The notes below the pieces were generated by a model. The model was given only the letters and a program-made list of their open reading frames with translations. It did not search any database and was not told the DNA's origin. Below are positions 44,175 to 53,955 of a DNA stretch of 64,000 bases, in pieces; the first letter of the stretch is position 1; each line of letters opens with the position of its first letter. Both the position numbers and the translations under genes were made by a program. The stretch comes from Chitinophagaceae bacterium (GTDB taxonomy: Bacteria > Bacteroidota > Bacteroidia > Chitinophagales > UBA10324), in contig CANIPU010000015.1 in the NCBI GenBank assembly GCA_947469485.1, forward strand, positions 1 through 64,000, in the 5' to 3' direction.

Positions 44175-45977
44175 TTATTTTTGAATTAATAATCTTGATG
44201 CGAGTTTTTCCTTGTTGTTAGAAATCACGCTGAGAAAATAAATTCCATTAATAATTTGAGGGTTTAATTCAATTGACTTTTCAAAAATTCCGGTCTCAAG
44301 CAATATAGTCTCTTGATAAACTATTTCTCCCAAAACATTTGAAATGAATAGTTCGGCATTTATAGCTGTTTTATCAAAAAATCCCGATATTTTGAATTGA
44401 GATGAAGTAGGATTAGGATATAAAACAAGATTAGTATAGACATTAGATTCTACTTGCTCTTCTAATCTCTGTGCAGGGGTTGTAAAACTTGCTAATGTAC
44501 TCCAATCAGTAACATTTGGCGCTGCACCGCATCTGTTTCTAATTCTATATTCATAAGTCGTATTTGGTAGTAAATTATTTATTGTTACGCTGTTTGATCC
44601 ATAAAATCCATCAGTCCAGGCAGTTACACCCTGTTTTCTATAAATAAATCTATACCCAACTGAAGAACAAGGTGCAACCCATGAAATTGTTGCACTTGTA
44701 CTTGAGTTCGGAGCGGCAGATGAATTTGTAACCATTTGACAAGGACCGGTTAGTCCTGCTGTTCCTGCAAATCCATTATTATATCCTGATATACATGAAG
44801 CAGCGAGCTCGAAATCATAATTAGTACCTGCGTTGATTCCATTAAATATATAACTTGTTGTATTTCCTATATTAATATCAGAACTCCAGATTGAAGCAGT
44901 TGATTCTTTATATCTGGCAGTATATGTCTGTGCTCCATTTACTAAATTCCAATTCATTTTAACTGAACATGAAGTAATATCGCTTAACGATGTAATTGTA
45001 GGAAGACCAAGTGTATTTGAAACTGCATAACTTGCCGTTGAATTAGATGTTCCACCCGTTACTGTTACTGAATAAGTTCCTTCGGCCAAACCGGAAATAT
45101 CTTCTGAAGTAGCGCCGTTTGACCATAAATATGTGTATGGAGTTGTACCTCCGCTAACATTTATGTTAATTGAACCAGTTGCACTGCATGATGTATTGTT
45201 CAAAGTGTTTAATGCAATTGTAGGAGGAGTAGATGGTGCAACTGAAGTAGCAGTTGGAGCATATGCAGCCTGTTTTACATTTTTATTTACATTATCCTGT
45301 ACAAAACCTACAACGGCAAGTTGGTTTATATTAAAAACATTAGCTAATAACCATCCAACATTTATAACAACTGAATCACCTGGGTACATAGTAGAAGGAA
45401 GTGTAGTTCCGTTTTCAGAAGGGAGCATTTTCTTCATAACCATTGGAAAAGCCATTTCACCATTACTGCCCGGAGGAGTTGATAATGAAATCATTTTTTC
45501 AACTACGACAATTTGTGCTCTTAAGGTACCTGTTATATAGCTTAAAGCCTTAACGGTTGCAGTTGCATATAATGAATCATTATCATTAGAAATGTGATAA
45601 TTTAGTTTAATGTTGTAAAAAGGAGCAATTGCATATTCGGCATCTATTGTTGATTGAGTTATATCACTGAGTAAACTTCCTGAGCCATCCATTTTACCGA
45701 TTGGGGCGTTTGTTACCTGATAATATATAGTTCTTGCCTGATTTTGAAAAGAATTTTGAGCATAAAATGGATCATATCCTGGAAAACTAGTGTGATTTCT
45801 AATTGCAACCACTTTAGTTGAATTGGCACTCATTAATGCATTGAATGCAGGATTAGATACTGCACAAGGACCACTAGAAGCATTTGTAAATTCTTCAACA
45901 AGAATTAACCTTTGAGTTTGCGAGTAGCTTTCGAAACTGATGAAACTCAAAGCTAAAATGTAGAGTATTTTTTTCAT
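44175..45977 (-). CDS. Omp28-related T9SS-sorted protein with SprB and fibronectin type III repeats
   Basis: 600 residues in a mosaic. A signal peptide (ending YSQTQ) is followed at ~25-240 by an Omp28-like thioredoxin-fold domain ([20 protein letters not shown]), normally a carrier of outer-membrane or surface function. Next is an SprB repeat (~265-310, [25 protein letters not shown] ... [16 protein letters not shown]), found in gliding adhesins. Two fibronectin type III domains follow ([18 protein letters not shown] and [18 protein letters not shown]). The C-terminus is a T9SS type A tail ([15 protein letters not shown] ... [11 protein letters not shown]). The protein is secreted and surface-associated; the Omp28 Cys (Cys-Ala-Val) could act in redox or disulfide exchange. 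Confidence 0.87.
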   Translation of the reverse strand: MKKILYILALSFISFESYSQTQRLILVEEFTNASSGPCAVSNPAFNALMSANSTKVVAIRNHTSFPGYDPFYAQNSFQNQARTIYYQVTNAPIGKMDGSGSLLSDITQSTIDAEYAIAPFYNIKLNYHISNDNDSLYATATVKALSYITGTLRAQIVVVEKMISLSTPPGSNGEMAFPMVMKKMLPSENGTTLPSTMYPGDSVVINVGWLLANVFNINQLAVVGFVQDNVNKNVKQAAYAPTATSVAPSTPPTIALNTLNNTSCSATGSININVSGGTTPYTYLWSNGATSEDISGLAEGTYSVTVTGGTSNSTASYAVSNTLGLPTITSLSDITSCSVKMNWNLVNGAQTYTARYKESTASIWSSDINIGNTTSYIFNGINAGTNYDFELAASCISGYNNGFAGTAGLTGPCQMVTNSSAAPNSSTSATISWVAPCSSVGYRFIYRKQGVTAWTDGFYGSNSVTINNLLPNTTYEYRIRNRCGAAPNVTDWSTLASFTTPAQRLEEQVESNVYTNLVLYPNPTSSQFKISGFFDKTAINAELFISNVLGEIVYQETILLETGIFEKSIELNPQIINGIYFLSVISNNKEKLASRLLIQK

Positions 45978-46097
45978 TTCGTATTATTTTGGTGTTACCT
46001 ATTTATGGCTACCTATTTACGAAACAAAAGCACTGATGTTACATTTAGATTAAAGTGGATGTGAAAATGAGTATAAAACAGCTTTTTCCTTGATATT

Positions 46098-47402
46098 TTA
46101 AGTAATAGCGGCTTTTTCTGTGAGAATAGTTTTAATAATTTCTGCGGGTGGATTAAAGTATCCATAGTATAAATGGGGAAACTCTGCTTTTAATAACTTC
46201 ATCATTTTGCTAATACCAATTGTTTTTTCTGATGGAGTATATTTAATTTTTTCAAGGTACCAATCCGGGTCGATATTAAAATTTCGCCATTGTATCATGT
46301 TTAAGCCTGTTTCCTTGATAAATTTCCTGAGTTCTTCATACTCTTCAATTTCATCGGTTACTCCAGGGAATACAAAGTAATTAAGCGACGCCCATCCTCC
46401 ATGGTTTCTTATGACCTTAATGCTTTCTTTCAAAGCACTGAATTTATAGTTATTTGGAAGATAGTAGGAGTTATATATGCTTTCACGAACACTATTTAAA
46501 CTAACTCTAATACTATTTAATCCGGCATTACATAATTCTTCTACCGCCTTGGGCATACTGCCGTTGGTATTTATATTGATGCTTCCTTTTTCTGTGTGTT
46601 TTCTGATTTCAATAATTGACTCCTTAATGGTTTCCCACATCAATAATGGTTCGCCTTCGCAGCCTTGGCCAAAACTTACTATTGCTGATTTAACATTTTG
46701 TAGATGCGGAATTGTGTATTCGGTAATTTCTTTAACTGTTGGTTTAAAAGTTAATCGCTCCTGTGTACTGGTAATATTTTCGGTGGTAGGTTGAAATGAA
46801 ATACAACCAATACAATTGCTGTTACAAGCTGGGGAAGTTGGAATTGGGGCTTCAAACCGATGCATGAAATGATTGCGTGCTGCAGGACAACAATAAGTCA
46901 GAGCGCAAGTTTCTCCAATGTGTTTGAGTAATCGGTTATCAGGAAATTCTTTAATCATTGAATGAACATTTCGTTCAATCAACTGGCGGTCAAAATCCCT
47001 TGGCTCTTGTCTTTTATCATTGTCAATTCGAACAGCTGGAACATAAAATTTTCCTTTGTGCCAACCAACTGCGGTATAGGCAAAAAGGGGAAGGGTTGGA
47101 GCATCTTCATTAGTTTCAAAAGCCGATAAATAAAACATGGTATGAGCTGGAGCCATTTGTGCTCCAACTGCAAATCCATCTTTATAAACAATTGGATCAC
47201 CTGTCTCTTTATCAAAGCCAATTGGATGTCTTCCTTCAAGTGTATATAAATCGCTTCCATCCGGAAGTTCAATAAAATCTTCAGGAGTCATTGCGACAAA
47301 ATCATTACCACTTCTGCCACTCATCCATAAACCAGGTGCATCAAAAATATTTCCTTGTGAATCAGAATAAACAAGATTAGGGATTTGAGTGAGATTAGAC
47401 AT
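46098..47402 (-). CDS. Radical SAM protein paired with a ureohydrolase
   Basis: 434 residues. The radical SAM cluster is PACNSNCIGCISF, the C-x3-C-x2-C loop, near residue 195. FGQGCEGEPLLMWETI and NTNGSMPKAVEELCNAGLNSIRVSLNS are the following SAM-barrel strands. Upstream is a ~180-residue N-terminal domain of unknown fold that includes YCCPAARNHF, a possible second Cys site. The substrate is unknown; no radical SAM subfamily is certain from the motifs. ATG at 47402 follows the ureohydrolase stop after only 2 nt, so the two are translationally coupled and probably act in the same pathway. Confidence 0.85.
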   Translation of the reverse strand: MSNLTQIPNLVYSDSQGNIFDAPGLWMSGRSGNDFVAMTPEDFIELPDGSDLYTLEGRHPIGFDKETGDPIVYKDGFAVGAQMAPAHTMFYLSAFETNEDAPTLPLFAYTAVGWHKGKFYVPAVRIDNDKRQEPRDFDRQLIERNVHSMIKEFPDNRLLKHIGETCALTYCCPAARNHFMHRFEAPIPTSPACNSNCIGCISFQPTTENITSTQERLTFKPTVKEITEYTIPHLQNVKSAIVSFGQGCEGEPLLMWETIKESIIEIRKHTEKGSININTNGSMPKAVEELCNAGLNSIRVSLNSVRESIYNSYYLPNNYKFSALKESIKVIRNHGGWASLNYFVFPGVTDEIEEYEELRKFIKETGLNMIQWRNFNIDPDWYLEKIKYTPSEKTIGISKMMKLLKAEFPHLYYGYFNPPAEIIKTILTEKAAIT

Positions 47403-47404
47403 GA

Positions 47405-48523
47405 TTAATCTGCTTGTTCCTTTTCAACTTCCCACTTTTTATCATTTGAGGATTTTACACTTTTCTTTTGAGTTTGACTCAAAGCCATTAAGTTGCAAAG
47501 CTTGTAGAGTAATCGTGCACCAACATTTGCATCCCATTCATCTTTTCCAGGGGCTACCTCATTCAAATCGAACCCTATAATAGTTTTTCCTGATATGGCT
47601 AATTTCCAAAGGAGATAAACTGCCTGTTCATATTGTAAACCTCCGGCAACCGGAGTTCCAGTGTTTGGGCATAGTGATGCTTCTAATCCATCAATATCAA
47701 AACTCACATATACCTTTTCAGGCAGAGAATTAATAATAGCATCGCAAATATCTTTCCAATTGAAGCCTTCGAACATGCTGCGTTTTATATCACGATCAAA
47801 GAATATTTTCACTCTTTCCCCTTCAGCTTTTGCCACATCCATTTCCTGTTGACAAAAATCTCTTATACCAACCTGCACCAATTTGCTTACCTGTTTTATT
47901 TGCAAAGCATTATACATGATTGATGCATGAGAATAAGTAAAACCTTCATAAGCTTTTCTCAAATCACAATGCGCATCAATCTGTAAAATTCCAAACGATG
48001 AATTTTTTTCAGCCAAAGCCTCAATGAAGCCAAGTGGAGTGCTATGATCACCGCCAAGCAGTCCGGGCAGTTTTCCATTATTTATTTGACTCAGAATTTC
48101 GTTTTTTATCCAGTTCTTTAATTTTACTCCTGAATCAGAAACTTCTTTAGTTAAATTCTTTATTTCTTTATTCTTTTCAGATACACCTTTCTCCAGCAAT
48201 TCAATAACCCGCTCAGCTTTTTTTCTAAGTTGCTTACTAGTTTGTTTCCATTTTTTATTAATTGGAAGAAGATAAATGCCGTTTTTCCAGGCATCAGCTA
48301 CATCTGCGTCAAATAAATCAACCTGCAAACTCGCTTTCTTTATTGCTTCCGGCGCTTTAGCAGTTCCTCCCCGATAAGAAACAGTAACTTCCCATGGAAC
48401 AGGAAGAATAACAATTTCAGATTCCTTTTCTGTAAAAGGTAATCCGAATAAATTTGCCTCTGCAGATGCAGGAGCGTTTATGTCAAATTCTTTAATCTTT
48501 TGTTCTTTTGTCAACTGATCCAT
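47405..48523 (-). CDS. Arginase/agmatinase-family ureohydrolase with helical insertion
   Basis: 372 residues. Mn ligands are present: LGGDHSTPLG, LQIDAHCDLRKAYEG (DAHxD) and VSFDIDGLEASLCPNTGTPVAGG (SxDxD; the usual Asp of DP is Glu-Ala, and PGTGT reads PNTGT). A helical insertion (about residues 90-150, KKAERVIELLEKGVSEKNKEI) sits before the first motif; this long type is seen in Bacteroidota ureohydrolases. It would hydrolyse a guanidino or formimino group to release urea or formamide. The substrate (arginine, agmatine, formimidoylglutamate or another) cannot be set by motif. The first gene of a two-gene operon with a radical SAM protein. Confidence 0.85.
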   Translation of the reverse strand: MDQLTKEQKIKEFDINAPASAEANLFGLPFTEKESEIVILPVPWEVTVSYRGGTAKAPEAIKKASLQVDLFDADVADAWKNGIYLLPINKKWKQTSKQLRKKAERVIELLEKGVSEKNKEIKNLTKEVSDSGVKLKNWIKNEILSQINNGKLPGLLGGDHSTPLGFIEALAEKNSSFGILQIDAHCDLRKAYEGFTYSHASIMYNALQIKQVSKLVQVGIRDFCQQEMDVAKAEGERVKIFFDRDIKRSMFEGFNWKDICDAIINSLPEKVYVSFDIDGLEASLCPNTGTPVAGGLQYEQAVYLLWKLAISGKTIIGFDLNEVAPGKDEWDANVGARLLYKLCNLMALSQTQKKSVKSSNDKKWEVEKEQAD

Positions 48524-48705
48524 TTGAAAGGTAATATAATGGCAAAAGTAAGTGAAGAATACAATTTGAAACTCTCAAAGGATTTTAATTTTTCTTTATC
48601 AGGAATTTTGTTCAGTAATTTTCATTTTCTCGTTAATAAAAGACTAATTCAAATTCGGTTTCTTTCACCTAGTTTTGAAGCCGTAAAAAAGTGTAATTTA
48701 GAAAA

Positions 48706-49125
48706 ATGAAGAAGGTTCATATAATTGGTTTAGGAATAATAGCTGTTGCAATTGGAATAATAATTTCAATGGCAAGTGATTACAGCAGTTATGAAACTTT
48801 TTCTTCAGCTAAATTGAAAACAGGAAAAGATTTTCAGATAGTAGGTACTTTGGATAAGACACATGAATTGGAATATGATGCTGAAAAGGATCCAAACTAT
48901 TTTTCATTTGTTTTAAAAGATAAGAATAGTGAAGCATGCAAAGTCGTTTTTCATGGTGCAAAGCCTCAGGACTTTGAGCGATCTGAATCAATAGTGCTTA
49001 CAGGCAGAATGAATGGAGATTTTTTTGATGCTTCTCATATTTTAATGAAGTGTCCGAGTAAGTATAAAAATGATAAACTTGATATTAATAATTATCAAGA
49101 AGTTGATGCCACACCAAAGAGCTAA
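48706..49125 (+). CDS. ccmE: Cytochrome c maturation heme chaperone CcmE, CxxxY type
   Basis: 139 residues: one N-terminal membrane anchor (IIGLGIIAVAIGIIISMAS) and the periplasmic OB-fold domain (FQIVGTLDKTHELEYDAEKDPNYFSFVLKD ... ESIVLTGRMNGDFFDASHILMKCPSKYKN). Classical CcmE holds heme by a His in HDENY; here that position reads CPSKY, so Cys116 and Tyr120 form the CxxxY motif known from the divergent CcmE of sulfate reducers and archaea. The protein passes heme to CcmF. It is followed 104 nt later by ccmF. Confidence 0.88.
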   Translation: MKKVHIIGLGIIAVAIGIIISMASDYSSYETFSSAKLKTGKDFQIVGTLDKTHELEYDAEKDPNYFSFVLKDKNSEACKVVFHGAKPQDFERSESIVLTGRMNGDFFDASHILMKCPSKYKNDKLDINNYQEVDATPKS

Positions 49126-49229
49126 TCAATTTATCGATCAAGCTGATTCAAATAAATGAAGGCCAAAAAATAATAAATAGTCTCTTGTATTAGTTGCTAA
49201 TATTGCCGAATAAAGACAAATGATAGATA

Positions 49230-51677
49230 ATGGTATTTGAGAATGAATTAAGATGGCCAGGCATAATCGGACAGTTGTTTGTTTTAACTGTTTTTGTTTC
49301 ATCAATATTATCGGCGATAACTTATTTTATTTCAGCTCAATCAAAAAATGAAATCATTCAAATTTCCTGGAAGAAGGTTGCACGAATGTTATTTGGTGTT
49401 CAGGCAATTTCTGTTTTAGGAATTGTTATTACCCTCTATTATATCATTCATGAACACAGGTTTGAATATCATTATGCCTGGGAGCATAGCAGCATGCAAC
49501 TGCCAATGCAGTATCTTTTAGCATGTTTTTGGGAGGGACAAGAGGGTAGTTTTTTATTGTGGATGTTCTGGAACATGGTGTTAGGCGCATTTCTGATATT
49601 CAGAGCGGGTAATAAATGGGAAGCTCCGGTTCTTTCAATCTTCATGGGGGTTCAGTGTTTTCTCTCATCAATGTTGCTGGGCATTTATTTCTGGGATTAC
49701 AAAGTAGGAAGTACACCTTTTAGTTTGTTGAGAGAGGTAATGGTCGGCGCACCAATTTTTCAACGAGTTGATTATTTAAGTTTTATTAAAGATGGAAACG
49801 GACTTAATCCTTTATTGCAGAATTACTGGATGGTTATTCATCCACCAATTTTGTTTTTAGGTTTTGCAAGCACATTGGTTCCTTTTGCTTATGCAATGGC
49901 TGCACTTTGGAAAAAAGATTATGGTGGTTGGATTGATTCGGTTACACCATGGACTTTGTTTTCTGGTGCAATACTGGGAACAGGTATTATGATGGGTGGA
50001 GCATGGGCATATGAATCATTAACTTTTGGAGGATATTGGGCCTGGGACCCGGTTGAAAATGCTTCCTTGGTTCCTTGGTTAATTTTAGTTGGAGGAATTC
50101 ATACCATGCTGGCCTACAAAAAAACGGGTCATTCATTGCGCTCAACTTTTTTATTTTATCTGCTTTCTTTCATTCTGGTTTTGTATTCAACTTTTTTAAC
50201 AAGAAGCGGAATTCTTGGTAATAGCAGTGTTCACGCATTTACCGATTTAGGAATGAGCGGGCACCTTGTATTTTATCTTATTGCATTAGCAGTCCCTGCA
50301 ATAATTCTATTGATTTTAAACTGGAAAAAAATCCCTGCACCTGTAAAAGAAGAAGCAATGGCATCCCGTGAATTCTGGATTTTCGTTGGAGCAGGAATAC
50401 TTTTCATTTCGGCATTTCAAATAACACTTTATACTTCCATTCCTGTTTATAAAGGATTAATACATTCATTAACAGGAGTTGAAATTGCTCCGCCAACAGA
50501 GCCAATACAAACTTACAACTCATACCAACTTCCGGTAGCGGTATTAATTTTATTGCTTTCATCATTCGCTTTATATCTGAAATTCAAAAAGAGTGAAATG
50601 AAACAGTTTTATCGCCGGATGATTTTTATATCTGTAATCACAATATTTTCTACTATAGCAATTGCCTGGATTGGCGATTTAACCTATCCAACTTATTTTG
50701 CTTTACTGTTTGCATCTGTTTTTTCAATTGTATCGAACCTGTATTATATGGGTATCATTTTAAAAGGCAAACATCGCTTGTATGGCCCTGCATTGGCTCA
50801 CTTTGGGTTTGGGATTTTTTTATTAGGAGTTTTAATTTCATCGGCCAACAAGCATACTATTAGTTTAAATTACAGGGGAGTTGATTATGGCGAACGCATG
50901 AATAACCTTGAGTTGCATACGAACCAGTTTATGCCAAAGAATAGTCGTGAGAAAATGGGAAGTTATTATGCAACTTATATAGGTGATTCAACTTCAGAAC
51001 CCAATCATTATTACAAAGTGCTTTTTGAGTTGATGGATACTACTTCAAATGAAGTGAAAGAAAAATTTGTATTGCATCCGAATGCGCAGATTAACCCTAA
51101 AATGGGTTTAATTTCAAACCCTGCAACTCGCCACTATTGGGACCGTGATGTTTACACACATGTAACTACAGTTCCTGAAAAAAATAATGATGCTAAAACT
51201 GAAGAAGAAAAATTTACAGAGCACCAGATTGCAAAAGGCGACACCATTTTTACCAGCAAGAGTTATGTAATATTAGAAAGCGTTGAAAAGGTTGACAAAA
51301 CTGAAAAGGTAAAATTGGTTGAAGGAGATTTGTGTGTAGGAGCAAAGCTACATGTTTACCCAATGGATGGAAATGATTATGTGGCGGAACCGTTATATCT
51401 TATTCAAGGGGGTGTTGCAACTCCCATTAATGATAAAGTTGATGAGTTAGGATTAATTTTTCGTTTAACAAAAATTCTTCCAGACCAAAACAAAGTTCAA
51501 ATTGATATTGCCGAAGTAAAACCTGAACAGGATTACATTGTAATGAAGGCCATTGTATTTCCATTTATAAATTTAGTGTGGCTTGGAATTATTTTATGTG
51601 TAGCTGGATTTCTGGTAAGTCTTCTTCGGGTATTTCAAAAGAAAAAACCAGCAATTAAGAATGTTGAATCAGTTTAA
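49230..51677 (+). CDS. ccmF: Cytochrome c heme lyase CcmF
   Basis: 815 residues with ~14-15 membrane helices; family member of the heme-handling proteins. HEHRFEYHYAWEHSSMQLPMQYLLACFWEGQEGSFLLW is the first conserved His region. MVIHPPILFLGFASTLVPF carries the P-His1 type ligand, and TFGGYWAWDPVENASLVPWL is the tryptophan-rich WWD domain that binds heme. The large periplasmic domain near residues 555-770 (MDTTSNEVKEKF...KLHVYPM) ends in a final helix. CcmF takes heme from CcmE and attaches it to apocytochromes. Its 3' end overlaps the next gene by 17 nt. Confidence 0.93.
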   Translation: MVFENELRWPGIIGQLFVLTVFVSSILSAITYFISAQSKNEIIQISWKKVARMLFGVQAISVLGIVITLYYIIHEHRFEYHYAWEHSSMQLPMQYLLACFWEGQEGSFLLWMFWNMVLGAFLIFRAGNKWEAPVLSIFMGVQCFLSSMLLGIYFWDYKVGSTPFSLLREVMVGAPIFQRVDYLSFIKDGNGLNPLLQNYWMVIHPPILFLGFASTLVPFAYAMAALWKKDYGGWIDSVTPWTLFSGAILGTGIMMGGAWAYESLTFGGYWAWDPVENASLVPWLILVGGIHTMLAYKKTGHSLRSTFLFYLLSFILVLYSTFLTRSGILGNSSVHAFTDLGMSGHLVFYLIALAVPAIILLILNWKKIPAPVKEEAMASREFWIFVGAGILFISAFQITLYTSIPVYKGLIHSLTGVEIAPPTEPIQTYNSYQLPVAVLILLLSSFALYLKFKKSEMKQFYRRMIFISVITIFSTIAIAWIGDLTYPTYFALLFASVFSIVSNLYYMGIILKGKHRLYGPALAHFGFGIFLLGVLISSANKHTISLNYRGVDYGERMNNLELHTNQFMPKNSREKMGSYYATYIGDSTSEPNHYYKVLFELMDTTSNEVKEKFVLHPNAQINPKMGLISNPATRHYWDRDVYTHVTTVPEKNNDAKTEEEKFTEHQIAKGDTIFTSKSYVILESVEKVDKTEKVKLVEGDLCVGAKLHVYPMDGNDYVAEPLYLIQGGVATPINDKVDELGLIFRLTKILPDQNKVQIDIAEVKPEQDYIVMKAIVFPFINLVWLGIILCVAGFLVSLLRVFQKKKPAIKNVESV

Positions 51678-52428
51678 GATTGCAATAATTGGCTATGGTA
51701 ATCTTGGTTTTCATTTAGTAAACCATTTGTCAAAGGCAGGGTATACAGTTACACAGGTTTTTACGAGAGATAAATCCAAAACACGCATATCAAAATATAA
51801 AATTGATTTTATTGATGAGTTGAATCTGATAAATGAAGATTCAGATATTTACTTTTTACCTGTGAAAGACGATGCATTGGAAGAAGTCGCAAATCAACTA
51901 TCTTTAAGAGGAAAAATAGTCGCACACTGTTCGGCAAGTGTGGATATGAATTTGTTAAAAAATTGCTCTGAAAATATTGGAGTGTTTTATCCGCTTCAAT
52001 CTTTTTCGAGGGAAGTGGAAGTTGATTTTAATAATATTCCAATTCTTATAGAAGGTAACAACCCAAGTACAATTTCAATTTTAAAACAAGTTGCATCTTC
52101 ACTTTCAAATGAGGTGCTGGAGGTAAATCAACAACAACGGCTTGCTGTTCATGTTGCCGCTGTCTTTGCAAATAATTTCTCTAACTATTTATTTACTGTT
52201 GCCGAAGAAATATTGAATAAAGAAAATATTTCGTATAAAATTTTGTTGCCTTTAATTGAGGAGACGATTCGAAAAGTAAAGGAAAATCCTCCTTCAAAAA
52301 GCCAAACAGGCCCAGCAAAAAGAGAGGATGATAAAACCATTCAAAAACATTTGAAATATCTTTCTGATGCAGCTGATTTGAAAAATTTATATTCGATCAT
52401 TACTCAACAAATAAAATTGAAAAAATAA
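51661..52428 (+). CDS. Rossmann-like DUF2520 domain protein
   Basis: 255 residues. The N-terminal dinucleotide-binding motif is KIAIIGYGNLGFHLVNHLSKAG. GKIVAHCSASVDMNLLKN and IGVFYPLQSFSREVEVDFNNIPI are DUF2520 signatures, followed by the helical C-terminal domain (VHVAAVFANNFSNYLFTVAEEIL). The fold resembles coenzyme F420 or ketopantoate-type reductases, but no enzyme activity is assigned to the family. It overlaps the 3' end of ccmF by 17 nt, and kdsC starts one base after its stop, indicating translational coupling in one operon. Confidence 0.88.
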   Translation: MLNQFKIAIIGYGNLGFHLVNHLSKAGYTVTQVFTRDKSKTRISKYKIDFIDELNLINEDSDIYFLPVKDDALEEVANQLSLRGKIVAHCSASVDMNLLKNCSENIGVFYPLQSFSREVEVDFNNIPILIEGNNPSTISILKQVASSLSNEVLEVNQQQRLAVHVAAVFANNFSNYLFTVAEEILNKENISYKILLPLIEETIRKVKENPPSKSQTGPAKREDDKTIQKHLKYLSDAADLKNLYSIITQQIKLKK

Positions 52429-52935
52429 ATGGCAAGCCATCCGTTACTCTCAAAGCTTAAATCAATTAAAGCAATTGCCATGGATGTGGATGGAGTACTT
52501 ACTGATAGTTCATTATTGGTTCACGAAGATGGAACAGAATTGCGCACCATGAATATCCGTGATGGATATGCAATTCAATTAGCAGTTAAGAAAGGACTTG
52601 AACTTTGTGTTATAACAGGAGCAGATTCCGAAGGAGTAAAAATCCGTTTACATAAACTTGGAGTACAAACTATTTACACAGGTGTCAAAAACAAAAAGGA
52701 AACTTTTCTTCACTGGCTACAGATAAAAAACCTGAAACCTGAAGAAGTGATTTATATAGGTGATGATATGATTGATGTCGAAGCAATGAAGCTTGCCGGT
52801 ATTAAATGTTGCCCTTCTGATGCCTGCAGTGAAATTTTATTTATAAGTGAATATATATCAACATTTGGAGGAGGTAAGGGGTGTGTGCGTGATGTTATTG
52901 AAAAAGTGTTGAAATTGCAGACAAAATGGGAGTGA
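52429..52935 (+). CDS. kdsC: KdsC-type 3-deoxy-D-manno-octulosonate 8-phosphate phosphatase
   Basis: A HAD-superfamily phosphatase of 168 residues without a cap domain, the size of KdsC. HAD motif I is AIAMDVDGVLTDSSLLV (nucleophile Asp19), motif II VITGADSEGV, motif III the Lys in TIYTGVKNKKETF, and motif IV VIYIGDDMIDVEAMKLAG. Removes the phosphate from KDO-8-P in the cytoplasm to supply KDO for the lipopolysaccharide inner core. Its start codon directly follows the DUF2520 stop, an arrangement common in Bacteroidota. It converges with the LpxL-like acyltransferase gene, another LPS function. Confidence 0.92.
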   Translation: MASHPLLSKLKSIKAIAMDVDGVLTDSSLLVHEDGTELRTMNIRDGYAIQLAVKKGLELCVITGADSEGVKIRLHKLGVQTIYTGVKNKKETFLHWLQIKNLKPEEVIYIGDDMIDVEAMKLAGIKCCPSDACSEILFISEYISTFGGGKGCVRDVIEKVLKLQTKWE

Positions 52936-52980
52936 AAACAGAAATTGACGAATTGCTCTCCTACTGACTTTTATAATTAT

Positions 52981-53826
52981 TTAAAGTAATTTCTTTTTCC
53001 ACCTTTTATGGCTCCACAACCAGTTCCATGGTTGATTCTTGATATCCCGTTCTAATTTTTCTGCAAAGGTCTGCATAATATAATTCTCCGGAGTTGAGGC
53101 AGGGTCATCAGTAATAATTTCAAAACGATATAAATAATAACCCCGCTTCAATTTTCGGGTGCTTGCATATAATACCGGAAGGTTTAACTTTCTGGATAAT
53201 TTTTCAGCTCCATTGAAAAAATAGGTCTCCTGATTTAAAAAGGTTGTTTTATAGGCTTGCTTATTCGATGGGGTTTGGTCAGCAATAAAAGCTGTGGCAG
53301 TTTGCTCAAGTTTTTTAGAAATTAAATTTCTCGCTATGTTTTTTTCACTGATTGGCTTACAACCAAAACGACTCCGTAAATCGAATACAAGACGATCTAT
53401 GTTTTTATTGCTTAATTGACGGTATACAACCTGTGCACTGAAGTTAGCTGTTAATCCCATCATCAATCCGTTCCATTCCCAATTGCTGGTATGACCCAGC
53501 AACACAATTACACTTTGTCTTTCATCAGCATAACGGTTAAAATCAGGAAGGTTTACAATTCGTATTCGCCGCTTCAAATCCTGCTTTTTTATTCTGAAAC
53601 CTTTTATACTTTCCACAATAAGGTCGCTCATATGTTTATAATATTCAGTCCTTATTGTTTGCAGCTCATCTCCGGTTTTTTCCGGAAATGAGTTCTTCAT
53701 GTTTTCTAATATAACCTGCCTCCTGTACCTGAAAATATATTGTAACAGAAAAGCAATAACATTCGACTTCACATATAAAATACCAAGTGGCAACCTCGAT
53801 GCAAGTGAAAAATAAAATCGCAGCAA
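52981..53826 (-). CDS. LpxL/HtrB-type lipid A acyltransferase
   Basis: 281 residues with an N-terminal membrane anchor. FRYRRQVILENMKNSFPEKT is the typical family lead. The catalytic H(x4)E box is GHTSNWEW. VFIADQTP-type segment reads AFIADQTPSNKQAYKTTFLNQE. NWLWSHKRWK near the C-terminus is a further hallmark. These enzymes add a secondary acyl chain to lipid A at the inner membrane. No ATG fits; the TTG at 53826 gives MLRFYFSLASRLPLG, matching the expected N-terminus, with an in-frame stop only ~13 codons upstream. The chain length and acceptor position are unknown. Confidence 0.86.
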   Translation of the reverse strand: MLRFYFSLASRLPLGILYVKSNVIAFLLQYIFRYRRQVILENMKNSFPEKTGDELQTIRTEYYKHMSDLIVESIKGFRIKKQDLKRRIRIVNLPDFNRYADERQSVIVLLGHTSNWEWNGLMMGLTANFSAQVVYRQLSNKNIDRLVFDLRSRFGCKPISEKNIARNLISKKLEQTATAFIADQTPSNKQAYKTTFLNQETYFFNGAEKLSRKLNLPVLYASTRKLKRGYYLYRFEIITDDPASTPENYIMQTFAEKLERDIKNQPWNWLWSHKRWKKKLL

Positions 53827-53905
53827 ATGTTTTTTATTTCTTGTAAGTGTAAATGTAATTACTCATTTTAAATGATTAAGAACTTCGGTAAAATCCATTT
53901 TTGAC

Positions 53906-53938
53906 TTGGAAATTAAGTGGTGAGTTGAATTACATTTG
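53906..53938 (+). promoter_or_regulatory. Possible promoter of prfC
   Basis: TTG (53906-53908) and TACATTTG (53931-53938) followed by CG. The spacer is 22 nt, a little longer than usual, so this is tentative. Confidence 0.4.
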
Positions 53939-53955
53939 CGCCACCAAAAAATAAA

